From contig CATKHK010000027.1 in assembly GCA_949751835.1 (NCBI GenBank), positions 124,001 through 188,000 on the forward strand: 64,000 nucleotides of DNA, read 5' to 3'. The translations under genes and the position numbers were made by a program. The stretch is from Blepharisma japonicum. Lineage: Eukaryota; Ciliophora; Heterotrichea; Heterotrichida; Blepharismidae. Below the pieces are notes generated by a model. That model ran no database searches, was not told the DNA's origin, and worked only from the letters and a program-made list of their open reading frames with translations. How positions within the stretch are numbered: the first letter of the stretch is position 1; every line of letters starts with the position of its first letter. Positions 53,881 to 64,000 of the stretch are shown piece by piece.

Positions 53881-54231
53881 CTATTTAATTTTAGTTAAAA
53901 TAAGCTTTACTAAGTCAGGCACACCTCTGACCTCGTCAGTGTCTTCCCCACCTAGCGTAATACCAAATTTTTCTTCCAAAGCAGTGTACACTTCTATTTC
54001 AGCAAGCGAATCCAAACCAATTTCATCAAAAATGCTTTTGGCATTCACCTTATCCACTTCCACTCCTTCTGCGGTTTTGAGTTGCTCGATTACAGCGGAC
54101 TCGACTGAAGCTAAACTAGTTGTAAAATATCGATTAATATTCATGCTGGAATTCCTAGTTGAAATAGGCTGCCACATATAGCGAAGATGATTTTGTACTG
54201 GCTTTGAGAGAAATCTTAACCGGCTCCACAT
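53881..54231 (-). CDS. NDUFAB1: Mitochondrial acyl carrier protein (NDUFAB1-type)
   Basis: 116 residues. A basic, Ser-rich presequence (MWSRLRFLSKPVQNHLRYMW, about 36 residues) is followed by an ACP fold with GLDSLAEIEV; Ser75 is the phosphopantetheine attachment site. Acidic helix 2 and the downstream EEKFGITL segment are typical. Mitochondrial ACP carries fatty-acid intermediates for lipoate synthesis, is part of complex I and helps Fe-S assembly. Length after cleavage (about 80 residues) is normal. Confidence 0.93.
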   Translation of the reverse strand: MWSRLRFLSKPVQNHLRYMWQPISTRNSSMNINRYFTTSLASVESAVIEQLKTAEGVEVDKVNAKSIFDEIGLDSLAEIEVYTALEEKFGITLGGEDTDEVRGVPDLVKLILTKIK

Positions 54232-54376
54232 TTTAACTATAAGTTATATATGATGACATATTGACTATTTATTTTTCAAATTATTTATTAGAAGAAATCA
54301 ATGCTTTTCTGATTTCAACTTTTTTTAATCGACAGAATCTTTTTGGCTATTTTGTATGAATTTTAAATAAGATAAT

Positions 54377-55528
54377 ATGGAAATATCCTGTGAAACAAAT
54401 ATTTTCGAATGTTTGTCACGAGTGAAAAATTTTTTGAAAAGGGATATTGTGCTATTGTATGCTGCAATAGGAGTTTACGTTCTTCTAGTTGTAAGATTAA
54501 TATAGATAAGCTTATTTGGGCTTCTTTCTGCTATCCTTATGCATTTGCTTCCTTTATTAGTCATTTGCTTTGTCTGTAGGAAGATTTCACAGATCCACAC
54601 AATTGGTATAGTAAATTACTTGTCAAATCCGATCCAAGAGCTCCTTCTCCATAGGTCAATTTTTGATATTTTATGTGAAATTTGGTTTGTCCCAAAAATC
54701 ACTTTATATTTAAAGCGATTTGCATTGCCATTCTTCATTAAGATGAATAGAGAAGAGGCTTATGAAATGTTTAATGAATTAAATCCAGATTTCGCAAAAG
54801 CACTAGATACAAAGGGTGTTGTTAATATTCTTCCTCAGCCAATCTACAATATCATCATGCCATATAATTCGCCTATTAAACCTGAGATACTACCTATAAT
54901 AGAAAAAGAGGTACTGTCTGAGCCTATTCAAGCCCCAGAATCTGGCTTAATTCATGTAATGAGTTTTGACTCCAATGACCAAGTTGTAAGAATTACAAGT
55001 AAACGAACTGAGCTTTTAGGCTCAGGCAGTAGAGCAGATAGAGTCAAGCCAATCTCACACAACAAAATTGATGAAAAAATCAAAGAAATAACACAAAAAA
55101 TCCCCACGCTTCAGCCTGTGATGGGAAAAATTTTAGGAAATAAATTTAGGTCTTTAATGGGTCTTATTAGTCAGAAGACATTGGTAAGCTGCACGGTGGC
55201 TTCAGGACTAGCGATTTTATTACAGATAATTGTGTCTAAGCAATCCCGAGCTTTGTCTTTAGTTGGGATCAAAATTGCTTTGTTTATCTGTGCTTTTTCA
55301 ACGTTAGGGTTTTCTATCTTAGGATTATTTATAAAATATCTCCATAAACAAGTAGAAGAGCCTAAAAAGCCTGAAGAAATAGATAGTCAACAAAGTGAAG
55401 AATTGGGACATCGCAAGTACCCAAGTATGAGAAGGATAATCGAAGAAAGAACCAAAATAAAGTCAAGATTTAACACAAAGGGAGATAAGAGAAGTTTCTT
55501 TAGCCCTGATTTAAATATGGCATTATAA
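54377..55528 (+). CDS. Multi-pass membrane protein of unknown function, one 15-nt intron
   Basis: 378 residues: exon 1 54377-54490, intron 54491-54505, exon 2 54506-55528. Two adjacent hydrophobic hairpins lie at about residues 24-65 (LLYAAIGVYVLLVISLFGLL) and 260-310 (TLVSCTVASGLAILLQIIV, then IKIALFICAFSTLGFSILGL), separated by a 190-residue soluble loop. A basic, Ser-rich tail follows. The paired hydrophobic hairpins flanking a soluble domain recall ER-shaping proteins, but no motif supports a family. No TGA codons. Confidence 0.68.
54491..54505 (+). other. 15-nt intron (membrane protein gene)
   Basis: GTAAGATTAATATAG, phase 0, with in-frame TAG. Removal keeps the first hydrophobic hairpin continuous (VYVLLV|ISLFGLL). 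Confidence 0.85.
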
Positions 55529-55556
55529 AGTCTTCTTTATACTAAATGGTTAACTA

Positions 55557-58500
55557 TTAGTCGTCAAATATGGTAGGCTTGTTTCGCAAATTGTCAAATC
55601 TGGTCGAATGAATGTCAATGCCTTCTTCTTCATCTGGCTGGTTTCTAGTTGCCATTTCTACACTCTCATATTTTGGAGTACCTCGTCCTTTTCTGTACTT
55701 ATTGATTAAGTATAAAATGCTAAGCCCTAATGCTAAGTATCCTAAACAGTAAAAAATAGTTCCCCAAATTGAATCTTCGTTGGTAATAAATAAAGTTTCG
55801 TCTGATTTCCTGATTTCTTTCATAATACAGCTGCTTTGGGAGGTTTTTTCATAGTTAGTGTCACAATCATAGCAGCCATCTCCTGTATATCCTTCATTGC
55901 AAACACAAATGCCGTCATTTATTTTTCCATGCTGTGAGCATTTAACTGTATATCCGTCTTCTACTTTTTCTATGGTAAATATAGGCGGCACAATAGTTGG
56001 TGCTGAGAAGATTTTTCCTTTACTTGTGTATAATACTCCTTTAACCTGGACAAATTTATAGGTCGCATCTGCTTCCATATCAGCCTTGCTAAAAATAAAT
56101 TCCCATCTTAAGCCTTTTTTATCTAATGAAGCTGCACTTTTTGGTCTAATGAATTTTTTGGCTTTTAATTTTTGAAGGACAAAAGCTCTGGCGATTATAT
56201 CAGAATTTGTAAGCTTGTCAATAATTAAGCCTTCATTTGTGTAAGCCTGCTGTGATAATTCAATAGCCACAGTAAAGTTGGCTTCAGCTATTGTTTGCTT
56301 TCCTTCAGGAGTTATACTTATTACAATTGCATTAGGGTCAGCATCAACAGGCTGTCCTGGACTAACAACTTCAGGGGCTTTTATTTTTTCACATTTATTT
56401 TCTTCATTTCTTGCGTAAGAAGAGTCACATTTATCACATAAATCTCCTGCGTAGCCTTCATCACATTGACATTTTCCTAGAAGGCCAATCCTTCCATTAG
56501 GTCCACAATTAATTGAAGGTGGAATAATATTATTAGGATTGGTAGGCTTCTGCTCTACTTTAAAATGTGGCAAAGAAATAGATACTTGAAATTCATTCCC
56601 TTCATCATCAAATAAAGAACCCTTTGCGATTGTAACAGAATAAGAAGCTCCATATGCCAAGTCTTCTGAGTCAAATTCAAGTATCCATTTGGTTTCACCT
56701 TTATTTAAAGGTGCAGCTGAGCTTGCTTTAACTATTTTTTGATTTATATCGTTCATTATATAAACAGAGTCCATAATCACTTTATTATTTTTCACAGCTG
56801 TAATTTTGTTTTTTTGAGAATTATGAGGAGCTGAGCTAAAGGTAACGTAAATTTTAAAAAGATCATCTTTTTTCATTGTAGGCCCAACATTGATAGTGAC
56901 TTCAGTTATGGTGGAAGGTTCATCAATTTTGTCTTTGATGCACAACCCATCAGACTGCGAAAACCCTGTTACACACTCATGACAAGTAACTCCTGTGTAT
57001 GGCTCTGGGCAAACACATTTAAATGCTTCATTACAAATTGCATTAGCTTTAGGGTTGCATATGCAGCTCATTGTGCAGTAGCTGTGCTTAATCCCATCAG
57101 AAACTAATTGAAAACCTGACTCAGTTTGAGATTTTTCATCAATTTTCAATTGGTAGCAAGTGCTTTCTTTCAATTTTGATGCTTCAAATTTGAATTTAAT
57201 TTTATTTGGAGTATTTTTTGATATTAATAAACTTCCAGCAATAATTTTTTCATATTGATCGCTTTCTAAAGACACTAACTTTGAAACTTCTTTAGCATTG
57301 GCAATTGGACTATCAAAAACAATAAGAATTGTAAGATCTTCATTTGGGTTATGATGAGTCAAATGTCCAGGATCAGCCAAAGTTACCATATAGCTTGAAG
57401 ACTTTTTCTCTTCAACTACTGGAATATATTCGATATTAAAAGAAAAAGGGAAGCAGGAATCGATATCTTTATATCTCTGTATCAAATGATTCGAAGCTAT
57501 CGCTTGTTTTAACACAAGCTTATATTGGCCAGGCTCAAGCTCTTCATTTTCAATTATACTTGCGAAGTTCATAAGTTCTCCCGTTTCGTCATCAGTTAAA
57601 CTTTCCCATTTACTCTTGCTGATTTGTTCATCGTCTTTAGATAAAATCATATTTAAATCATTTGTGAGAAAATCGTAAGTGGACTCTATAGACACAATTG
57701 CTTTGACTGGGATATTTAGAGTCATTTCATATATAAAATTAGAATTTTCTGTACCATCTGATGTAATTCCAGCGGGGAAAGACTTTTTTTCTCCTATCAT
57801 CCATTTATCGAAAATTACATAGTTATCAGATCCATACATTTCTTTTTCTTTTGCAAAATCTATAGAGGATTTAGGTAAAACTTTTGAGATTTCATGGTCT
57901 GTAACTTTACATTTCAAAATGTTTTCGACTTCTTCTGTTGTTTCTATCACAATTTTCAAGTCGTAAGTGACGCAGGAGTCTTCGATTTTGTCTTTTATGT
58001 AGGTGAGTAATAAGTAATAAGGAGTTTTCTGGGCTTTTACGACAAAAATGTAGCTTCCTATGTTTGATTTGTTGCGAGAGTAGGCGACTGGGTCTTTAAA
58101 AGTGGAGTCTCTATAGACAGCGCTTTCTATAACTACATTAGGGTTGTTTGAAATAGTCATGATTCTTGCAATTCCGCTTTTTGGTGCTGAGATTTTTAAT
58201 ACTTCTGAGCTTATTTCGTCTTTTATCTTAAAAGTTCCATGGAAAGAAACGGAGCCATCCCTTGCCTGTGGCCCTCCAAATACTTTGGAATATTTTGAAG
58301 TCAAAGAAGGTGGCAATTCACCTCCATTACATGTAAGTTCATCGCTAATATCTGATGTTTTTATAGAAACTTGAAGTGGCCAACAAGCATTTGGAATGTC
58401 AACTCCATGTGATGAAATTATGTGCAAAATATAGCTGCCTTTTTCTAAATCGACTATAAGCTCACTATAATTTTCAATCCCTAACGATCTCGCTACAACT

Positions 58501-61500
58501 CCGTTTTCGTTAGAAAGTTCAAGGGAAATAAATCCTGATAATGCATTTTCAAACGCAACAATAGCTTCAAATTCGCTATCTTTTACAAATTCAAGTGGAA
58601 TAGAATGGTCAATTGCTTGAGAATTATGCATGATGCTGAATTCATTTATGCCAGTCTTAGCATCAAAAACAGATGGGAGAGAAGCTGGACCTGAACACTG
58701 ATAAATAGAAGTAATTTTGTTGAACTCCGTCATAGAGATGATTTGAAGATCCATTTCAAAACTTGGACACAGTCTTCTCGAAGGCAGAGCTGCATCACTA
58801 AAATAGCTGATTTCCAATAAATAGCTTCCAGGCTTTATTTTCTTATGTAACCCACTGTTTAGTTCTTCAGCTGTCGCCTTTTCAACGCTCTCCACAATAC
58901 TTTCAGCTGTCAACAAGTTTATCTCAAACGTAATTCCTTTTTGTGGGACCACAAAAACCCTTATAATTGACTCTTCATCAATGGCAAAATCAAAAAGAGT
59001 TGCCCCCATCAATACATCTAATTCCAGTTCTTTATTCCAATGCAGATTTCCTGTCTGGATTTGTCCAACTAAATTAAGTGACCCAGGCTGATCTACATAT
59101 GAGCAAGTCTCACTTTTCCTTATCATTGATTCAATATCGTCCCATAATGATAAATCTTCAACTATAATGCTCGTTGAGAATTTCACACAAGACTTGTAGA
59201 GGGATTTCCCAGACTCTTTGAGAACTAAGGTATAATCTCCTTGAGTCAATGGGAAAGCTGGTAACTCAAATCTGTGGGAGGCTTCAAAACTACCGTATTC
59301 GAGTATCTCTTTGTCTTTAAGGACTTGAAGAAGGAGGCCGCTTTGTAAGAAGTCTGATTGGATGTGGCCTGTGAGCAATGCGCCATCTGTGGTGATTTTG
59401 AAAGGAATTTCAATATTTAATGGCTTAGCCGATTGTAAAAATTCATATTGATTTTCATTCATAAGCTGAGAGTAGCCTTCAGGGCTATTAAATCCAAACA
59501 GAATAGGTCCTGTATTTTCAAGAAAACGCTCAGTCATAATTTCTCCTCCAGGAAGCTTTACATTGCAATTTTGTGAAGACCCAGCAGTTAGAGATGATGT
59601 TGGTGCAATTTCAATAAGCAAAGAATAAGTATGACAAGCATCCTTGGAATTAGGATAATATGAAATTGCAAGTTTATAAGTCTGATGCTGCTTCAAAATT
59701 TGATTGAAGCCATAAATTGCAACATCTCTTTCTCCAGTTGCTCCATCGCTTATAACTGTGCTCTTTCCCATCATTAAAGTAACCCTCATTGGAGAGCCTT
59801 CACTTTCAGCAGCCACTCTAATAAAGCTTTCACTATTTAAATAAAATGCAATGTCAGTGGTAGCGTTTGTATAGGAATTTGGAGACATCATATTGGGGAA
59901 AAATATTTTTGTGACTGGCAAATACTCAGTTGGAGTATCTTTTACACCTAATTTATCAAGGGTATTTAGAGTAGGAGGGAAAAGTTGGGCGTCTTCTTGG
60001 AAACATGGCCATTTTTTTAATTTAGTTTCAGTGGTTCCGGCAAGTTTTCCTCTTAATTGAAATGCTCCACAATGAGGTAAAACGCTATAATTGTCAGGAG
60101 AGTCTATATTTTCATAGTCGTTAGTTGTATATGATATTTCTTTGGCAGTTGGGCCAGACTTAATGGTAAATATATAAGTGCCTGGGGCTAACGCTCCTTG
60201 AAAAGACTTACGATCGTGTTTTCCAAGCTTCAAAGAATCTGAAGTGTCGCCTTTAACTACTTCTGTGTTTTCTCTTGGAAGTCTTTTTTCTAGTGAAATA
60301 GTAAAATCGTTGATAACAAAGTCTGAATAAATATCAAAATAGCAATAGGCATATATTGGGAGATAAAACGTGGATTGGAATACAACTTCTTCTCCTTTGG
60401 CAACTGATTTTAATGGAACTCTAAAGAAATCACCAGGTGTAGAGCTCAAATCAACTTTTGATTTCGTTGAATTTAAATTTTCGCTTATTTTTGCAAATTT
60501 ATCAGCCAAATCTGAAGTGTTGTCTTCACAAGTATTCATCCCTAAAAACTGAGAATATCCTCTAACAGCTTCATTTGGCGATATCCCTATTTCCAATATA
60601 AAAGTCTCGCAGAATTTATGTCTCGGATCATCCATCACACTATTCAAAACCCCAAACTCAATTGAATACTTTCCAGCCTGCAATTCTTTTAGAATTCCTT
60701 CACTTTCCCCGATCGCATTGCTTTTTCCAATCTCGATCCCTTGGCTATTTTTTAACGATATATCAATATCTATTCCTGAAGGCTCCACTGTGATTACTCT
60801 TAACACTGAAGGTTTTGAGATTTCAAACTCAGTCGCTTGCTTTACATTAAGAAAATCCGCTATAACACGATCTGAGTATCGAAGAAAACCATTATCGTCC
60901 ATAAGTCCTGGAGTGTTCAAAGAATGAGGGATATGAGCTGCTTCACAATTAAACCGGTCTTCTCGCTGGATTATTGGCTCAATATTCACATGAAGAGAAA
61001 AGGGGATTTTCCCACCTAAAGAATTAAGCATATCATGCTCAGCAAGTGTCATACCAGCATAAAACACAGTAATCGCAAATTTTCCTGCACCAAAGCCAGA
61101 GTACACAGTGACAGCATTTTTGTCAACTCTTCTGCCAAATATGCATGAGCCTCGTTTTACACAATTTAGCTTTGAAAATTTGGTAAGGTTTGTTTTTGCT
61201 TTTGAAAATAATAGGCCCATTCCTCCTCCAGTTAAGAAATCATAATCTAAAGTAAAGCTTACGAAGTGAAAAAGTTATCTTTCAGAGACCGGTAAGGCCT
61301 ATATCTTTGAGCTCTTGTGATATTTCTGGGTTGGTAAATTCAAAAGTGTAAAGTACTGAATCACCCATCTCAATATTTGAGGCGTCAAGAATATATGTAG
61401 AATGAGTCCCTGAATAAGGTGAAAAAGATTGAAGAGTATCGCTAACATCAGATAAATCAGGAAACCCTTCTACATAGTTTTCCAATGATTTCGGCAATAG

Positions 61501-61959
61501 TTCTTTTAAGCTTGCATAAGGATGGACTGCAATATTAAAAAACAGGTTTGGGAGGTTGCAATCTTTCTCGTTTTTCTGATCTGTTTCATCACTCATGATA
61601 GCATTCATTGCTGTCACTATGATAAGATAATTTCCTTTTCCCAATTTATTCGATATCATTAAGAATTCTTCTTGTACAGCACTAGAAGTCAGCATGGTAT
61701 TGGACCCTTTCATTATTGATATTTTTACGTCATGAAGCCTAGGCTCGGCTGATAGTCTAGATAGAATTTACCTAATCCAGGAGTCTTCTGCTAATGTCAA
61801 ATCCCAAGAAATGCTTTCTTCAGGCGCTCAAAATCGTCCTGAAGTTTCTAGATGTTTGGTGTTTTCAAATGAGGGCGAAAAATAAGAGAGGAGTGGTGGA
61901 AGGTCTGGAAGGTCACATGCAAGCACTGATAGAAGCTGAAAAAGAATCCATAGCGCCAT
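55557..61959 (-). CDS. Giant single-pass surface protein (2123 residues) with EGF-like modules, two introns
   Basis: Exons 61772-61959, 61263-61756 and 55557-61246; the sum is an exact multiple of three. It begins with a signal peptide (MALWILFQLLSVLA, then CDLPDLPP). Up to about residue 1500 are several diverged repeats of roughly 170-240 residues. Each opens with a C-x-LP type motif and closes with a Cys and alternating hydrophobics (CETFILEIGISP, CHTYSLLIEIAP, CPSFEMDLQIIS, CWPLQVSIKT, CVTYDLKIVIE, CFPFSFNIEY). Then come three EGF/laminin-like modules (near 1623, 1806, 1996: CVCPEPYTGVTCHEC, CQCDEGYAGDLCDKC, CVCNEGYTGDGCYDC) separated by Ig-like beta domains, one membrane helix (about 2053-2075) and a short cytoplasmic tail. 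It looks like an adhesion or coat protein; no family recognised. Confidence 0.82.
61247..61262 (-). other. 16-nt intron (giant surface protein)
   Basis: GTAAGCTTTACTTTAG on the minus strand. The flanking frames differ by one, so only a length of 1 mod 3 joins them; 16 does. Splicing gives WKITFSLHYDFLTGGGMGLL. Like the 15-nt introns it has A at position 10; the extra base lies between that A and the AG. Confidence 0.87.
61757..61771 (-). other. 15-nt intron (giant surface protein)
   Basis: GTAAATTCTATCTAG on the minus strand, phase 2. Splicing joins LAEDSWI-AG to A-CTA, giving SWIRLSAEPRLHDVK and connecting the signal peptide exon. Confidence 0.87.
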
Positions 61960-61991
61960 GTTACCGTTTTATAATTAAGGAAATGGGTTTA

Positions 61992-63056
61992 TTAGATATT
62001 AGTGATATTAGCCCAGTCAGGGGTCAGTCTGAGTAGCATTTCTGGGGTGGCAGCTTTTCTTTCTTCAAATGTCCAGTCAAAGAGCCTGGTTGGTCTATCA
62101 CCATTTGGCAGACGAGTTTCTTCATCTCGAAGCTCATCGAAAAAGGGATGGGCTAAGCAATCAAGTGCTGAAGGTCTTAGCTGTGGAGAATAAACTAAAA
62201 TAGTTGATAGAAAATCAATGACTTCTTGAGAATTTTCACATTTAAATACTTGCCGCCATGGTGTAGATTTTACATGTGGGAATTTAAACTGATTATAATC
62301 AGGATTCATATCATGAAGCTGCTCTCTTGTAGGAGTTCCTAGTAGCTTAATAATTTCTACTAACTGATCTATAGCGCTTTCACCTGCAAATAAAGGTTTT
62401 CCTATTACAAGTTCAGCTAGAATGCACCCAGCACTTCATATATCTACTGCAAAACCGTAATTAACTGCTCCAAAAATAAGCTCAGGAGCTCTATAATACC
62501 TTGAACATATATAAGAAACATTATTTTCATGAGGCTTCAATTTTTTCGCACTCCCAAAATCACATAGCAATAGCCTATATGCATGACTATTGATAAGAAG
62601 ATTATGAGGCTTTATGTCTCTATGGCAAATATTTAGTTCATGCAAGTATGCTAAAGATCTAAATAACTGATAAGAATATAGCTTGACCAAAATCATAGGC
62701 ATCTCTTGTTTCATTGCACTGTAGTGTTTTCTTACTTTGTAAATGGTTTCAGGTATATAATCCATGACTATGTTTAAGTAGACTTCACCTTCTTGCTCTC
62801 CATTACTAAAGAAAGAATCTCGATAACGGATGATATTTGTGTGCTTTACTTCTTTCATAAGCTCAAGTTCACGGCTTTTATAACGATTGTCTTGCAGGAC
62901 TTTTTTAATTGCTACAACTTCTCCTGTCTCGACAACTGTAGCTTGAAAAATTTCTGCAAAGCTACCTTTAGCTGCGATTTTTAAAGCACTGTAGGTTAGT
63001 TTAGGCTCTTTTTCTTCTTCTGTTTTTTGGGAAGTGTCGATTTGTGATACGATCAT
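61992..63056 (-). CDS. GSK3/shaggy-type protein kinase
   Basis: 354 residues, one TGA Trp (62436) in FAVDIWSAGCILAEL. Kinase landmarks: KGSFAEIFQATVV (the glycine loop is somewhat degenerate), VAIKKVLQD, HRDIKPHNLLI, DFGSAKKL, then the GSK3-specific activation loop VSYICSRYYRAPELIFG with the regulatory Tyr. The C-terminal CMGC insert is present (LLGTPTREQLHDMNPDYN, FPHVKSTPW). GSK3 phosphorylates primed substrates; glycogen synthase is the classic one, although its role in ciliates is not set by this sequence. It starts upstream of and ends 32 bp before the giant surface protein gene, same strand. Confidence 0.93.
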
Positions 63057-63299
63057 TAATTATTATCATTAATAAATTGGCGAATTATGGCATTATAATT
63101 AAATAAATAATAAAATCACTGCATATTTATTATTATATTAGGATATTTTATTTAAAAATGTTAATTTAGTTTAATTTCTTAGGCCTTGTGCTGCTAAATA
63201 TTAAACTTTTGACATCTTAAATACTGGAATTTTGGATTTTTATAAATAGAAAAAGTTTTATTAAAATTTTTAAAGTTTAAATAAGAAAATTCTAATTAT

Positions 63300-63998
63300 T
63301 TATTCAATATTGGAATTATCGATGGATCCTTTAATATTAGCAGGATTTTCGATATCTAATTTTAATAGCTGAGCGTTCATAATATACCCCTCATTAACTC
63401 TATACATTGCATCATCTCTTGCAGTGACAGTCCTCATTGGTGGTATTTGGCGAAGTCTAAATAATAATTACCCTCTAACTGTGCTTTGCTGTAAGAAGGC
63501 CTTGTCAAATTTTTCTAAATTTGGCGATTCTGGAGTTCTAGGCACAGATTCAAATAGAATTTCCTTTCTGCCAGTTTCTTTCCCAAAGTTTGCCAGAGTT
63601 TTAAGCAATTTTTTGTTAGATCATTCATCGAATTTTAAATAAGGTCCTAATAAGATTTTTGGCTCATGAAGTTCTTGCCTAGGGATCATTTTTTTGAAAT
63701 TTACAGTCTTTATATGTTTTTTAGGAATATCTATATCACTGAAACTAATTTTTCTTTGATTAGGAGAGTTAGATGAGCTTATAAACGGTTTTCTTTCAAT
63801 TTGCACATTAAATTTTACAGGAGTTTTAATTTTTGTGTATTTTTCCGGTATCGGACTATTATTTCTAGAAGATTTTTGTAAAACCTGCTCTTGAAAATCA
63901 TCAAAAAGTGATATAGTCCTTCCTAAATTTATATCAAAATTTTTTAGTTCTCCATATGGATCATGTGACGATTTTACACTAGGAAATGAGCAACTCAT
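63300..63998 (-). CDS. Unrecognised phosphoprotein-like protein, one 15-nt intron
   Basis: 227 residues: exon 1 63472-63998, intron 63457-63471, exon 2 63300-63456; one TGA Trp (63621). Rich in Ser, Lys and Pro with several SP/TP sites (RNNSPIPEKYTKIKTPVKF, VPRTPESPNLEKF) and little globular content; a short conserved-looking helix comes after the intron (DDAMYRVNEGYIMNAQLLKL). The start ATG is two bases from the window edge, so an upstream extension cannot be excluded. No family recognised. Confidence 0.65.
63457..63471 (-). other. 15-nt intron (phosphoprotein-like gene)
   Basis: GTAATTATTATTTAG on the minus strand, phase 2. Splicing joins STVRG to LRQIPPMRTVTARD and opens the final 51 codons, which are otherwise behind a TAA. 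Confidence 0.82.
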
Positions 63999-64000
63999 AT

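Noticed and set aside
1-64000. Transposons, retroelement remnants, telomere repeats, rRNA genes
   Set aside because: I looked for transposase/reverse-transcriptase motifs, terminal inverted or direct repeats and telomere-like arrays and saw none.

Overview
This window looks like a stretch of the somatic (macronuclear) genome of a heterotrich ciliate, most probably Blepharisma. Three things in the sequence point there. First, TGA is read as tryptophan: many conserved reading frames only continue, with Trp exactly where the family needs it, if TGA is sense and only TAA and TAG are stops. Examples are the DHHC-N-W motif, WD40 'IW/LWD' motifs, the PRRW motif of glycogen phosphorylase and the Trp of a MYND finger. 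Second, seven tiny introns of 15 nt (six) or 16 nt (one) are needed to join frames, all GT..AG with an invariant A at position 10. Third, genes are AT-rich, very dense (about 45 in 64 kb, on both strands) and separated by short, even more AT-rich spacers. I see no transposon, CRISPR, rRNA gene or telomere repeat. The species is an inference.

Layout. 1-3.9 kb: C-terminal end of ubiquilin, Mn superoxide dismutase, Rab escort protein and a SAXO-like axonemal protein. 4.5-8.3 kb: a tandem duplication of a [papain-like protease + RBR ubiquitin ligase] unit. One protease copy is intact but has Ser in place of the catalytic Cys, the second is a pseudogene, one RBR gene is intact and the other survives only as a 5' relic. 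9.7-18.5 kb: ankyrin protein, CCCH zinc-finger protein, coiled-coil protein, tRNA-Arg(CCU), a DUF229 phosphatase-superfamily protein, an F-box protein and an F-BAR protein. 18.6-25.3 kb: an unrecognised basic protein, a Pumilio protein, the tubulin deglutamylase CCP5, eIF3m and a LITAF-domain protein. 25.7-36.9 kb: a large WD40/pentapeptide protein, CDC73, a MYND plus prolyl-hydroxylase-like protein, a deca-GX3 miniprotein, a DHHC palmitoyltransferase, NDUFA2, a rhodanese-like pseudoenzyme with a CaaX tail and a kelch-like gene carrying a frameshift. 37.2-55.5 kb: a plasma-membrane-type Ca2+-ATPase, two low-complexity proteins, a three-domain protein disulfide isomerase, a tetraspanin-like protein, glycogen phosphorylase, a calcium-dependent protein kinase, RRP8, a REEP/DP1 protein, a GNAT-like protein, mitochondrial acyl carrier protein and a membrane protein. 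55.5-64 kb: a 2123-residue surface protein spread over three exons, a GSK3-type kinase and a phosphoprotein-like gene at the right edge.

The set is mostly ordinary housekeeping: ubiquitin and proteostasis, mitochondrial complex I and redox, Paf1-complex transcription, translation initiation, Ca2+ signalling (pump plus CDPK), glycogen use, and cilium maintenance (SAXO, CCP5). There is no operon logic; adjacent genes do not form a pathway. The points most worth following are the Ser-for-Cys papain family and its reciprocally decayed tandem duplication, the giant surface protein, the degenerate MYND-PHD and rhodanese pseudoenzymes, the rigid 15/16-nt intron architecture, and several extremely tight gene junctions (11 bp between divergent start codons, 5 bp between same-strand ORFs, 9 bp between a tRNA and a start codon).
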